A program made the position numbers and the translations under genes. 64,000 nucleotides of DNA, taken from NCBI RefSeq assembly GCF_014203715.1, contig NZ_JACHJP010000008.1, forward strand, positions 186,001 through 250,000, in the 5' to 3' direction. The stretch comes from Streptosporangium saharense. Lineage in GTDB: Bacteria > Actinomycetota > Actinomycetes > Streptosporangiales > Streptosporangiaceae. Below the pieces are notes generated by a model. The model saw nothing but the letters and a program-made list of their open reading frames with translations. It ran no database searches and was not told the DNA's origin. Numbering within the stretch: position 1 is the stretch's first letter; every line of letters begins with the position of its first letter. This document shows, piece by piece, positions 8,391-16,644 of the stretch.

Positions 8391-9080
8391 ATGATCGAGA
8401 AGATTGTGGGTCCATCAGTGGTGTCCGTGGACACCCGTGACGTTCTGAACGGCACGCTCTTCCCTGAGGAGGAGGCGGTCGTCGCCAATGCCGTGGCCAA
8501 ACGGCGGCAGGAGTACACCACCGCGCGGCTCTGCGCCCGGCGCGCCATGGCGCGGCTCGGGCTGCCCGCCTCCCCGGTGCTGTCCGGGCTGCGCGGGGAA
8601 CCGCTGTGGCCGAGCGGCGTGGTGGGCAGCATCACGCACTGCGCGGGCTACCGTGGCGCGGTGCTCGGGCGGCTGTCCGACGCGGCGTCGATCGGCATCG
8701 ACGCCGAGCCGAACACCCATCTCACCGAGGGCGTGCTGGACGCGATCTCCCTGGCCGGAGAACGGGTCTGGATCAGGGACCTCGCGGTCAGGGCGCCGGA
8801 CGTCTGCTGGGACCGGCTGCTGTTCAGCGCCAAGGAGGCCGTCTACAAGGCGTGGTTCCCCCTGGTCAGGTCCTGGCTCGACTTCGACGACGCGCTGATC
8901 ACGGTCGATCACGTCACCGGGACGTTCACCGCCCGGTTGCTTGTCCCGGGGCCGACTCTGCGGGGGTTCGCGGTGATCGGCTTCACCGGTCGTTGGATGG
9001 TGCAAGACGGGCTGATCCTTACTGCGATCGTGGTGGGAACCGGGGACGGGACGAGGCGACCGGCGGGGCTGCTCGGCTGA
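8391..9080 (+). CDS. 4'-phosphopantetheinyl transferase (EntD/Sfp type)
   Basis: The enzyme transfers the phosphopantetheine arm of CoA to the active Ser of carrier domains; here the type I PKS ACPs are obvious clients. The 229-residue protein has the family order: GEPLWPSGVVGSITHC (CoA contact), SIGIDAEPN (Mg-binding Asp) and LLFSAKEAVYKAWFP (the WFSxKEA-type motif with Glu). Family members commonly start MIEKIVP, matching the ATG at 8391; an in-frame GTG 24 bases upstream is less likely. The gene ends seven bases before the convergent UbiA gene. A dedicated transferase inside a PKS cluster is common. Confidence 0.9.
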   Translation: MIEKIVGPSVVSVDTRDVLNGTLFPEEEAVVANAVAKRRQEYTTARLCARRAMARLGLPASPVLSGLRGEPLWPSGVVGSITHCAGYRGAVLGRLSDAASIGIDAEPNTHLTEGVLDAISLAGERVWIRDLAVRAPDVCWDRLLFSAKEAVYKAWFPLVRSWLDFDDALITVDHVTGTFTARLLVPGPTLRGFAVIGFTGRWMVQDGLILTAIVVGTGDGTRRPAGLLG

Positions 9081-9087
9081 GCCGGCG

Positions 9088-9975
9088 TCACCCCAGCGGA
9101 GTGGCCAGGACGGTGATGCCGAGCACCAGGTGCGTCGCGTGCTGGGTCCACATGAAGGCGATGTACGGCCGTCGCCGCGCGGCGGACTCACCGCGGGTCA
9201 GGCCCTTGCTGGTCACCCCGATCGCGATGGCGCCGACGAGCACGGTCACCACGCACCACAGCAGCCGGGTTGTGTAGAGCTCCACGAGGGTGCCGAAGAC
9301 CAGCACCACGCCCGCCGCGAGCAGCCGCAGCAGCCGGGTCGCGCGGGGCACCCCGAAGACGATCGGCCAGGTCCGCCGACCTGCGCTGCGGTCACCCTCT
9401 ATGTCGGGGAACTCCTTGGCCACCGCGCCGACCCCGCCCATCCAGAGCGTCATCATCCCGGCGAAGACCAGCAGCGAACTGTCCGGCCGGTGCCCCCCGG
9501 CCAGGAACCCGGCCAGGTAGGTGATCATCCCCCCGGCGAGACCGGTGACGGTACAGCTCCAGTAGGTCTTCTTCAGCGGGAACGGCGGCCCCGAGTAGGC
9601 GTAGCCGAGGATCACGTACACCATGGCGAGGGCGCCGGAGGCGAAACCGAGGGCGAAGGAGCAGACCAGCCCGGCCGCCGCGAGCAGGCCGGTCGAGGCC
9701 AGCGCGGTCTCCACAGCCAGCCGTCCGTCGGCGATCGGCCGGGTGGAACCGTTCCTGATGTCCTCGGGCAGGTCGGCCACGCCGTTGAAGAGGTAGATCG
9801 CGGTGGTGGCCAGGAACCAGCCGAAGGCGCCGAGCGCGATCCGGCCGGGATGCAGGGAGCCGCCGGGGCCACCGAGCAGCGCACCCGCCAGATAGCGGAG
9901 CAGGAAGGCGCACTGCACGACGGGGCGGGCCTCACGGAAGCAGTTCCAGGCGGTCTGCCAAGTACGGGTTGCCAA
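9088..9975 (-). CDS. UbiA-family membrane prenyltransferase
   Basis: Polytopic membrane protein of 295 residues with about eight or nine hydrophobic segments. The two Asp-rich prenyl-diphosphate motifs of the UbiA family are present: NGVADLPED at about residue 65 (NxxxD type) and DIEGD near residue 190. It should attach a prenyl chain to an aromatic or polar acceptor. In this setting a dihydroxyphenyl group is an attractive acceptor, but no isoprenoid genes are nearby, so a role in membrane-lipid or quinone chemistry remains possible. The start is TTG at 9975, chosen because AAGGGGG lies seven bases upstream and no ATG or GTG fits. It is divergent from leuA across about 300 bases, which should hold both promoters; I could not define them. 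Confidence 0.85.
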   Translation of the reverse strand: MATRTWQTAWNCFREARPVVQCAFLLRYLAGALLGGPGGSLHPGRIALGAFGWFLATTAIYLFNGVADLPEDIRNGSTRPIADGRLAVETALASTGLLAAAGLVCSFALGFASGALAMVYVILGYAYSGPPFPLKKTYWSCTVTGLAGGMITYLAGFLAGGHRPDSSLLVFAGMMTLWMGGVGAVAKEFPDIEGDRSAGRRTWPIVFGVPRATRLLRLLAAGVVLVFGTLVELYTTRLLWCVVTVLVGAIAIGVTSKGLTRGESAARRRPYIAFMWTQHATHLVLGITVLATPLG

Positions 9976-10271
9976 TGATTCCCCCTTAGGGGCTCAGGTA
10001 GCACCCCCCCTACTCGCCGGTCGGGGGGCCGTGTCTTCTCCGCTCCGATTATGGGGAGTCGCGGCGAAGATGACACAGGGCGCAGGGGAGAAGTGGCCGC
10101 AAGGAGAATCGGCAACTACACCTTTCGATACCCCTGCTCATCCCTCCGGTGAGAATGGGCGGACGTCAGTCTCATCACCGTTGTGACGGCCCCATCGGTT
10201 CTTTAGCGTTGCCGACGGCCGGGTCATACCGGCCGGCTCCTCGGATCCAACCCTTGTGAAGGGAAACCACC

Positions 10272-11984
10272 GTGAAGGCTGACCGGTCGTCCCACCGCTA
10301 CCAGGCTTTCGTCCCCATGGTCCTGCCTGACCGTACCTGGCCGGACAGAACCCTCACGGCCCCTCCCCGCTGGCTCTCGACCGACCTCAGGGACGGCAAC
10401 CAGGCACTGGTCAACCCGATGACCCCGGCCCGCAAGCTCGCCATGTTCGAACTGCTGGTGGAGATGGGCTACAAGGAGATCGAGGTCGGCTTCCCGGTCG
10501 CCAGCCAGGACGAGTACGACTTCGTGCGGATGCTGATCGAGCAGGACCGCATCCCCGACGACGTGCGGATCACCGTCATGTCGCAGGCCCGCGACGAGCT
10601 GATCCGGCGCACCGTGGAGAGCCTGCGCGGCGCCCGCAGCGCCGTCGTCCACGTGTACAACGCGACCGCGCCGCTCTTCCGCGACCTCGTCTTCGGGATC
10701 GGCCGCCAGGAGTGCGTGGACCTCGCCGTCCAGGGCACCGCCGCGGTGATGCGGTACGGCGAGCGGCTGCTTGGCGACTGCGACCTCGGCTACCAGTACT
10801 CGCCCGAGCTGTTCAACGAGACCGAGCCGGACTTCGCGGTCGAGGTCTGCGAGGCCGTGATGGACCTGTGGCAGCCCGGCCCCGGCAGGGAGATCGTGCT
10901 GAACTTCCCCGCGACGGTCGAGCGTTCGACGCCCAACGTGTTCGCCGACCAGATCGAGTGGCTGGACCGCAATCTCTCCCGGCCCGAGTACCGCTGCCTG
11001 TCGATCCACCCGCACAACGACCGGGGCACCGGGGTCGCCGCCACCGAACTCGCCATGATGGCCGGGGCCAAGCGGGTCGAGGGCTGCCTCTTCGGCGGTG
11101 GGGAGCGGGCGGGCAACGTCTGCCTGGTCACCCTGGGGCTGAACATGCTGACCCACGGCATCGACCCGGGCATCGACTTCTCCGACCTCGACCGGGTCCG
11201 CCGTACCGTCGAGTACTGCTCGGAGCTCCCGGTCTCCCCCCGGCACCCGTACGGCGGCGACCTGGTGTTCACCGCCTTCTCCGGCTCGCACCAGGACGCC
11301 ATCAAGAAGGGCTTCGCCGCTCTGGAGGCCGAGGCGGCCGCCGCTGGTCAGAGTGTTCGCGACCGCATGTGGCGCATGCCGTACCTGCCGATCGCCCCGG
11401 AGGACGTCGGCCGCAGCTACGAGGCGGTGGTGCGGATCAACAGCCAGTCCGGCAAGGGCGGCGTCGCGTACGTCATGAGCGCCTGGCACGGCCTGGACCT
11501 GCCGCGTGACCTGCAGATCGAGTTCGCCCGCACGGTGCAGTCGGTGGCCGACGCCACCGGCGCCGAGATCACCCCCGACCGGATCGGCCGTCTCTTCGAG
11601 CAGGAGTACCTCTCGACCGCCGACGAGACCCGGCAGCTCGCCGTCTCCCGGGTGCCGGTGTTCGCGGAGCTGTTCGTGGACGGCGCGGGACCCGCCAGCG
11701 CCGACGGGGCGGTCCGCGCCGACGAGATCGCGAGCCTGCGCGAGACCCTCCAGCCGTGGGGTGTGGAGGTGCGCGACGTCCGGCACACCGGCCCGGAGAG
11801 CAAGTCCCACGACCCTGAGCGCGAGGCCGCCGTCTACGCCCGCTGCGACTTCGGCGGCGAACCCGTCTGGGGCTTCGGCCGGGGCCCTGACCTGCACGCC
11901 GCCGCCTTCTCCGCCGTCCGCGCCGCGGCCGCCCGCGCCAGAGAGACCGCCGTGGAGCTCGCCGAGGCCGTCGAGCGTCACTGA
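10272..11984 (+). CDS. leuA: 2-isopropylmalate synthase, divergent (probably pathway-specific) copy
   Basis: Condenses acetyl-CoA with 2-ketoisovalerate, the first step to leucine; 570 residues, the usual length of the long actinobacterial form. The catalytic TIM barrel is intact: STDLRDGNQAL, EVGFPVASQ, SIHPHNDRGTG (metal His pair) and GGGERAGNVCLV. The C-terminal 140 residues, where leucine feedback normally acts, look much less like housekeeping LeuA than the barrel does, so feedback may be altered; this is inference. GTG start at 10272 follows GAAGGGA. It is followed 26 bases later by a LAL regulator. Its position between a phosphopantetheinyl transferase, a prenyltransferase and a LAL gene suggests it feeds branched acyl units to secondary metabolism, though it could be the only leuA of the genome. 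Confidence 0.88.
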   Translation: MKADRSSHRYQAFVPMVLPDRTWPDRTLTAPPRWLSTDLRDGNQALVNPMTPARKLAMFELLVEMGYKEIEVGFPVASQDEYDFVRMLIEQDRIPDDVRITVMSQARDELIRRTVESLRGARSAVVHVYNATAPLFRDLVFGIGRQECVDLAVQGTAAVMRYGERLLGDCDLGYQYSPELFNETEPDFAVEVCEAVMDLWQPGPGREIVLNFPATVERSTPNVFADQIEWLDRNLSRPEYRCLSIHPHNDRGTGVAATELAMMAGAKRVEGCLFGGGERAGNVCLVTLGLNMLTHGIDPGIDFSDLDRVRRTVEYCSELPVSPRHPYGGDLVFTAFSGSHQDAIKKGFAALEAEAAAAGQSVRDRMWRMPYLPIAPEDVGRSYEAVVRINSQSGKGGVAYVMSAWHGLDLPRDLQIEFARTVQSVADATGAEITPDRIGRLFEQEYLSTADETRQLAVSRVPVFAELFVDGAGPASADGAVRADEIASLRETLQPWGVEVRDVRHTGPESKSHDPEREAAVYARCDFGGEPVWGFGRGPDLHAAAFSAVRAAAARARETAVELAEAVERH

Positions 11985-12010
11985 CCGTACCGACCAAGGG
12001 GATGGAAGAG

Positions 12011-14752
12011 ATGAGCCTGGTTGAGAGAGATGAGCACCTGACCTTCCTGACCGGTCTGCTGGTCGAGGCGGTCGAGGGCAAGGGCAGGATCGCGGTGGTG
12101 AGCGGCCCCGCCGCCACCGGCAAGAGCGCGCTGCTTGACGAGTTCGCCGAGCGGGCCCACGAGGCGGGCGCGCTGCCGCTGACCGCGATCGGCGCCACCG
12201 AGGAGACCCACCTCCCGCTGGGCGTCATGGGTCAGCTCCTGCTCGGCGCGCCACTGGCCGCCGAGCGGCGCGCGGCAGTCCGCGGCCTGCTCGCCGCAGG
12301 AGAAGACGGACGGCGTACGGCGGCGCAGGAGCTGACCGCGCTCCTGCTCGAACTGGCCGAACGGCAGCCGCTCGCCCTGGTGGTCGACGACGTCCAGCAC
12401 GCCGACGACGACTCGCTCGCGTGCCTGTCCTACCTGACCCGCAGGCTGCGCAGCTCGGGGATCATGGCCGTCTTCGGCCGCGCGGGACGGCCGACCACCC
12501 GCGCCGTTGAGTTCCTGCTGGAGCTGCTGCGCCGTCCCAACCACCACAACCTGGTGCTTCCGCTGCTCACCCCGGGCGCCGTCGGTCAGTTGACCGCGGA
12601 ACGGCTCGGCGGACCCGCGGGGGAGCGGCTCGCCGCCGCGTGCCACCGGGTCAGCGGCGGCAACCCGCTGCTGGTGAACTCCCTGCTGGACGGCCACCTC
12701 GCCGCCGTGCGGGCCGCGACCGCCGTCGAGGGCGAGCTGACCGTCGGCGACTCCTACGGGCAGGCGGTGCTCGACCTGCTGCGCCGTGGCGACCCCGGGC
12801 TGCTCCCGCTCGCCCAAGGCGTCGCCGTACTCGGCGCCTCGGGTGCGGTCGACCGGCTGCTGGGCCTGGACGGCGCCAAGGTGGCGCGGGGCCTGCGCGA
12901 GCTTGAGGCGAGCGGGGTGCTGACCACGGGTGGTTTCCGCCACGAGGTCGCCAGGTCCGCCGTCCTGCTCGACGTGGAGGCCGAGCGCCGGGCCGAACTG
13001 CACAAAAGGGCCGCCGCGCTGCTGCACGCGGGCGGGGCGGCGGCCGCCGCGATCGCCGAACACCTGCTGGCCGCGGGACCGGTCGAGGAGCCGTGGGTCG
13101 TCCCCGTCCTTGAGGAGGCCGCCACCCTGGCGCTCGCCGAGGGCCGGGTCGGCTCGGCCGTCGAGTATCTGCGGCTGGCCTGCCGGGTGTGCGAGGACGG
13201 CCCCCGCCTGGCCCGTATCAGGACGGCGCTGGTCCGCGCCGAGTGGCGGATCAACCCCAGCGCCCCGACCCCGCACCTCGCCGAGCTCACCGACGCCCTG
13301 CACCGAGGCCACCTGCGTCCCAGCGACGGCCTGGTGCTCGCCAAGGCCCTGCTGTGGCACGGCCGGTTCGAGGACGCCAGGGACGTGCTGACCGAGCTCC
13401 AGCTTGAGAGCGAACTGCACGACCCGGAGACCGCCGCCGAACTGCGCACCACCCGCCCGTGGCTGCGCTGCTGGTACGCGCCGTTCCTGGACTACGTCCC
13501 CGAAGCCGAGGAACCGCCGAGGTCGCGTGCCCTCCCGTCAACCGCCGTGAGCTGGCGCCTTGAGGCGGCCACCGCGCTGGACTCCGTACTCAGCCAGGGG
13601 CCGTCCGAGCAGGTCGTCGCCGAGGCCGAGCGCATCCTGCGGAGCTCCCGGCTGGACGAGATGGGCATGGACACCGTCGAGTCGGCGCTGCTCGCGCTGA
13701 CCTACGGCGACCGGGCGGGACGGGCCGCGCCCTGGTGCGACGGCCTGATCGAGGAGGCGATCTCCCGCCAGTCGCCGGGCCGCAGGGCCAGGCTGGCCAC
13801 GATCAGGGCCGAGATCAGCATCCGGCAGGGCGACCTGCCCGGAGCCGAGCTGCACGCCCGGCAGGCCCTGGAGATCGTCCCGGCCGGTAGCTGGGGGGTG
13901 GCGGTCGGCGCCCTGCTCGCCAGCCTGCTCACCGCGCTGACCGCGATGGGCCGCTACGACGAGGCCGCCGACCAGCTCAACCTGCCCGTGCCCGAAGCCA
14001 TGCTGCAGAGCCGGTACGGCCTGCACTACCTCCAGGCCAGGGGTCAGTACGAGCTGTCCAGCGGTCACCTCGACGCCGCGCTCTCCGACTTCCTGGCCTG
14101 CGGCGACCTGATGGGCCGCTGGGGTCTGGACGTGCCCGGTCTCGTCGCCTGGCGTGGCGACGCCGCCGAGGCCATGATCCAGCTCGGTGACCAGGACGAG
14201 GCCCGCAGGCTCCTTGAGGAGCAGCTCGGGATGTCCGGCCCCGCCGCGCCCCGCGCCTGGGGCATGGCGATGCGCCAGCTCGCCGCCACCTACGAGCTGC
14301 GTCAGCGCCCGGCGCTGCTGCGCAAGTCGGCGGACATCCTCCAGGAGGCCGGTGACCGCTACGAGCTGGCCAGGGCACTGTCCGACCTGGCCAGGGCCTA
14401 CCACGACCTGGGCGAACTGCGCCGGGCCAGGCTGACCGCCCGCCGCGCCTGGACGCTGGCCACGAAGTGCCAGGCCCAGCCGCTCACCCGGCTGCTCGGC
14501 GCGAAGTTCGACTGGAACGGCGCCGAGCCCACGCTTCAGGAGCCGGGCGCCGCCGACGGCATCCTCAGCGACGCCGAGCGCAGGGTCGCCGAACTGGCCG
14601 CCCACGGCTACACCAACCGGGAGATCGCCAAGCGGCTCTACGTCACGGTCAGCACGGTCGAACAGCACCTCACCCGCGCCTACCGCAAACTGCACGTCAC
14701 CTCAAGGGCCGACCTACCTACGGCGATGGCCTCACTGGTCCGGACGGGCTGA
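12011..14752 (+). CDS. LAL-family LuxR-type ATPase regulator
   Basis: A second large LuxR-type regulator, 913 residues from the ATG at 12011. This start has AAGGG nine bases upstream, while the ATG at 12002 directly abuts that site. Walker A is GPAATGKSALL near residue 35 and a Walker B-like strand is LALVVDDVQHAD. A long TPR-like helical region follows and the C-terminus is a LuxR helix-turn-helix (LSDAERRVAELAAHGYTNRE, STVEQHLTRAYRKLHV). It is probably co-transcribed with leuA and is the best candidate activator of this side of the cluster. The last 73 bases overlap the BldC-like gene on the opposite strand, so the two transcripts are antisense at their 3' ends. Confidence 0.88.
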   Translation: MSLVERDEHLTFLTGLLVEAVEGKGRIAVVSGPAATGKSALLDEFAERAHEAGALPLTAIGATEETHLPLGVMGQLLLGAPLAAERRAAVRGLLAAGEDGRRTAAQELTALLLELAERQPLALVVDDVQHADDDSLACLSYLTRRLRSSGIMAVFGRAGRPTTRAVEFLLELLRRPNHHNLVLPLLTPGAVGQLTAERLGGPAGERLAAACHRVSGGNPLLVNSLLDGHLAAVRAATAVEGELTVGDSYGQAVLDLLRRGDPGLLPLAQGVAVLGASGAVDRLLGLDGAKVARGLRELEASGVLTTGGFRHEVARSAVLLDVEAERRAELHKRAAALLHAGGAAAAAIAEHLLAAGPVEEPWVVPVLEEAATLALAEGRVGSAVEYLRLACRVCEDGPRLARIRTALVRAEWRINPSAPTPHLAELTDALHRGHLRPSDGLVLAKALLWHGRFEDARDVLTELQLESELHDPETAAELRTTRPWLRCWYAPFLDYVPEAEEPPRSRALPSTAVSWRLEAATALDSVLSQGPSEQVVAEAERILRSSRLDEMGMDTVESALLALTYGDRAGRAAPWCDGLIEEAISRQSPGRRARLATIRAEISIRQGDLPGAELHARQALEIVPAGSWGVAVGALLASLLTALTAMGRYDEAADQLNLPVPEAMLQSRYGLHYLQARGQYELSSGHLDAALSDFLACGDLMGRWGLDVPGLVAWRGDAAEAMIQLGDQDEARRLLEEQLGMSGPAAPRAWGMAMRQLAATYELRQRPALLRKSADILQEAGDRYELARALSDLARAYHDLGELRRARLTARRAWTLATKCQAQPLTRLLGAKFDWNGAEPTLQEPGAADGILSDAERRVAELAAHGYTNREIAKRLYVTVSTVEQHLTRAYRKLHVTSRADLPTAMASLVRTG

Positions 14753-14937
14753 CCGAGGAGAGCGTCGATGTCGCTCTGGCGATATCGACGCTGTCCACCG
14801 GGCGTCTTGAGCGAGGGGATCTTCCCGGTGAGGGACCATCTGTTGACGGTCTTGGGGTCCACGCCGAAGATGTGCGCCACCTCACCGGGGGTGAGGAGCC
14901 GTTCCGCGGGGCCGGTGTCATTCTTGTTCACGGTCAT
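14680..14937 (-). CDS. Small MerR-type DNA-binding protein, BldC-like
   Basis: The 85-residue protein has one winged helix-turn-helix: RLLTPGEVAHIFGVDPKTVN, then a SLTGKIPSLKTPGGQRRY wing and a second helix (SDIDALL). This is the layout of BldC, the developmental regulator of streptomycetes, which is about 68 residues; the extra 20 C-terminal residues here are unlike BldC. The ATG at 14937 has GAAGGAAG upstream; the frame continues upstream through the 18-base repeats but that part looks non-coding. The 3' end overlaps the LAL gene on the other strand. Targets unknown. Confidence 0.8.
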   Translation of the reverse strand: MTVNKNDTGPAERLLTPGEVAHIFGVDPKTVNRWSLTGKIPSLKTPGGQRRYRQSDIDALLGQPVRTSEAIAVGRSALEVTCSLR

Positions 14938-14963
14938 GGGGACTTCCTTCAGCAGCTTCGGTG

Positions 14964-15048
14964 GCACAGCCGGTTTTGGTAGCACAGCCGGTTTCAGTAG
15001 CGAAGTCGGTTTCAGCAGGGCAGCCGGTCTCAGTAGCGCAGCCGGTGG
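14964..15048. repeat. 18-base tandem repeat, about 4.7 copies
   Basis: Successive units begin at 14964, 14982, 15000, 15018 and 15036; the clearest is GCACAGCCGGTTTCAGTA. Copies differ at a few bases each. The array lies in the leader of the BldC-like gene and overlaps the last codons of the 42-residue ORF. The 18-base length keeps phase with codons, but no start or ribosome site shows it is translated in the BldC frame. Confidence 0.75.
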
Positions 15049-15158
15049 AGGATCTCGTCGTGCCGGGCCAGCGCACTGGACAGCCGCCGCAGGCTGGTAC
15101 GGCCCAGCACATCCCTGGCCCCGGCCTTTCGCTGGTCGGGGCGTAGCGGGTGGCCCAT
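15030..15158 (-). CDS. Predicted 42-residue protein
   Basis: A short frame beginning MGHPLRPDQRKAGARDVLGR and ending in LHRLRY. Its ATG overlaps the stop of the preceding 33-residue ORF (TGATG), a coupling pattern typical of real operons. The protein is basic and amphipathic with one probable helix (LRRLSSALARHDEILHRL). No family recognised. The last two or three codons enter the 18-base tandem repeat. Too short for certainty; the coupling and ordinary codon choice are the support. Confidence 0.4.
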   Translation of the reverse strand: MGHPLRPDQRKAGARDVLGRTSLRRLSSALARHDEILHRLRY

Positions 15159-15259
15159 CACCGAGGCAGTCCGGGCAGGTCACGTTCCTCGTACCGCCAG
15201 CCCGGATGGGTGCTGATGAGCGCATCAATCACGCGCTGTTCGTACTCGTGGTCGGTCAT
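15158..15259 (-). CDS. Predicted 33-residue protein
   Basis: The frame starts MTDHEYEQRVIDALISTHPG and ends RDLPGLPR. It is acidic with a plausible first helix, GC-rich third positions, a weak GAAGTGAG ribosome site and a stop overlapping the next small ORF. No family recognised. It lies between the hairpin that follows the upstream small-gene operon and the BldC-like gene. Confidence 0.4.
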   Translation of the reverse strand: MTDHEYEQRVIDALISTHPGWRYEERDLPGLPR

Positions 15260-15313
15260 CGTCGTCTCACTTCGGAAGACGGACAGGAAACTCGCCTCAC
15301 GCGGGGAGGCCGC

Positions 15314-15380
15314 GCCGGTTCAGGTGGGGGGTCGTGCTGGTTCAGATGGGGAGGTCTCGCCGGTTCAGATGGGGCGGGTG
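15314..15380. repeat. 22-23 base repeat, three copies
   Basis: Three imperfect copies of GCCGGTTCAGATGGGG plus a G-rich tail, at 15314-15335, 15336-15358 and 15359-15380. They lie in the roughly 340-base stretch between the 33-residue ORF and the hairpin at 15601. I see no convincing gene in that stretch: the frames there are Pro/Arg/Gly-rich with no ribosome sites. Confidence 0.6.
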
Positions 15381-15600
15381 CCGTTGTCCCACGCGGGGAC
15401 CGGGTAGAGGGCGGGTGCCCGGCCCCGAGCCGGGGAGCACGGGCCGGGCACCTTGGAGGAGGACCGGCCCCGCGTGTGGGGACGCGGGACCGGTGCGCCA
15501 GGCGGCTCCCCCTTCCCCAGCACACCGAGCGCCTCGGTGCGGGAGCCACCTGCGAGGGTGTGCGGCCCAGACCCCTCCTGACTGGGCCGCACGTTCATGG

Positions 15601-15647
15601 GGTACGGCGGGCAGCGGGTGGGATGGGTCCCCACCGCCCGCCGTACC
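15601..15647 (-). terminator. Long hairpin after the small-gene operon
   Basis: Perfect 12-base arms GGTACGGCGGGC / GCCCGCCGTACC with an inner GGTGGG / CCCACC stem. It lies 4 bases beyond the stop of the 124-residue ORF, where a terminator is expected. It lacks a T run on the minus strand, which is usual for actinomycete hairpin terminators. Confidence 0.55.
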
Positions 15648-15651
15648 GGCT

Positions 15652-16026
15652 TCAGGAGCGCAGCAACCTGCGCAGTCCGACAGGCCGCCGACCAGCGCGG
15701 ATAGTGTGGGCGCCGTGGGTCTGGAGGGCACGGGCGACGGCGACGGCCTGGATGCTCGGCGGCACCAGCGGGGATGCCTGAGCGGTCAGGCGAGTGGACA
15801 CCTGCCTGGGCGTCTGGGCGGCCAGCTTGCGGTCCAGATCCTCAGCCGAGTCGGCCCGCACCAACAGCACAGCGCCGGGCTCCGGCCTGCCGGACAGGGC
15901 GTGTCGGTAGGCGCTCCACAACCCGGTCTGCGCGTTGTGGAAGACCAGCCAACCCGGGTGGGCCGTCTGCAGGGTGTCGCAGGTTCGATCCGCGTATGGA
16001 CGGGTCGTGTTGAGCAGGGGCATCAT
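15652..16026 (-). CDS. Hypothetical protein, third gene of a three-gene operon
   Basis: A 124-residue protein I do not recognise. The segment GWLVFHNAQTGLWSAYRHAL reads like a small globular fold with aromatic strands, and VRADSAEDLDRKLAAQTPRQ like an amphipathic helix. The C-terminus is Arg-rich. It starts at ATG 16026 with a 4-base overlap (ATGA) with the stop of the preceding gene, so translation is coupled. A long hairpin follows the stop. The three genes share aromatic-rich short strands (compare RYWAIRK and SFYAVASWDG in the two upstream proteins) and may be distant relatives of one another. Confidence 0.6.
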   Translation of the reverse strand: MMPLLNTTRPYADRTCDTLQTAHPGWLVFHNAQTGLWSAYRHALSGRPEPGAVLLVRADSAEDLDRKLAAQTPRQVSTRLTAQASPLVPPSIQAVAVARALQTHGAHTIRAGRRPVGLRRLLRS

Positions 16027-16361
16027 GCCGCCCTCCCACCCCGGCGCCGCCTCCTGGTGGTCCCCTCAGCGGGCGGGCTCTCCCCGCCGTCGTGCGGGGT
16101 CGGCGCGGCCGGAACCATCCGGGCCATCTCCGCCTCCTGCATCCGCCCCTCCAACCCCTCCGACGTGGCGTCCTCGACCACCACGACCTGAGGACCGTCC
16201 CAGGACGCGACGGCGTAGAAGCTGCGCTTTCCCAGGCTGTAGAGCACCGTCCAGTCAGACCACACCTGGTCAAGGCGTTCGGCCTCGGCCCGTGCCGGGC
16301 CATCCCAGACCCGCTGATACACCGAGGCGTACGGCTGGCCGTCGCGGTGCCGTCCCGTCAC
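16023..16361 (-). CDS. Hypothetical protein, second gene of a three-gene operon
   Basis: A 112-residue protein with a central strand-rich core (VLYSLGKRSFYAVASWDGPQ then VVVVEDATSEGLEGRMQ), and a Pro-rich then Arg-rich tail. The pattern of a small beta sheet followed by a helix resembles its two operon neighbours. It overlaps both neighbours by 4 bases at start and stop, so the three are translated as a unit. No family recognised and no signal peptide. The basic tail (RRRRRGG) could bind nucleic acid, which is speculation. Confidence 0.6.
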   Translation of the reverse strand: MTGRHRDGQPYASVYQRVWDGPARAEAERLDQVWSDWTVLYSLGKRSFYAVASWDGPQVVVVEDATSEGLEGRMQEAEMARMVPAAPTPHDGGESPPAEGTTRRRRRGGRAA

Positions 16362-16579
16362 GAGGACACCCCCTCAACAGCGGTCCGGGCCTTCTCCTCC
16401 TGCGCGGCGACGGCGGCCTGGACCTCCTCGAAGGTGTCGGCGTCCACCGCCGGTTCCACCCCGGCCCTCAACGCGACGCGGGGGAAGGCCCGCTTGCGGA
16501 TGGCCCAGTACCGGCCGGTGTCACTGACGATCAACCGCCAGCCCGGGATCGCCGGGGTGGAAGCGGGGGTGTTGTGCAT
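16358..16579 (-). CDS. Hypothetical protein, first gene of a three-gene operon
   Basis: A 73-residue protein. The core IPGWRLIVSDTGRYWAIRKR suggests two short strands, and TFEEVQAAVAAQEEKARTA a helix. The ATG at 16579 is chosen for its strong GGAGGT ribosome site; the frame extends upstream to a TTG at 16657 without support. The stop overlaps the next start. No function can be assigned. Such small genes near XRE/DUF397 pairs are common in variable regions of actinomycete chromosomes. Confidence 0.6.
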   Translation of the reverse strand: MHNTPASTPAIPGWRLIVSDTGRYWAIRKRAFPRVALRAGVEPAVDADTFEEVQAAVAAQEEKARTAVEGVSS

Positions 16580-16644
16580 GATCTGGACCTCCGTGATCCG
16601 ATCAGAGGCATGCCTGGCCAGGGTGATCGCCAGACGGGCCTGCC

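Noticed and set aside
10224-11981. 585-codon minus-strand open frame over leuA
   Set aside because: Shadow of leuA; composition rich in Gly, Val, His and Arg with no family features.
15365-15634. 89-codon minus-strand frame in the gap before the small-gene operon
   Set aside because: Pro/Arg/Gly-rich, start lies within the terminator hairpin, no ribosome site and no family features.
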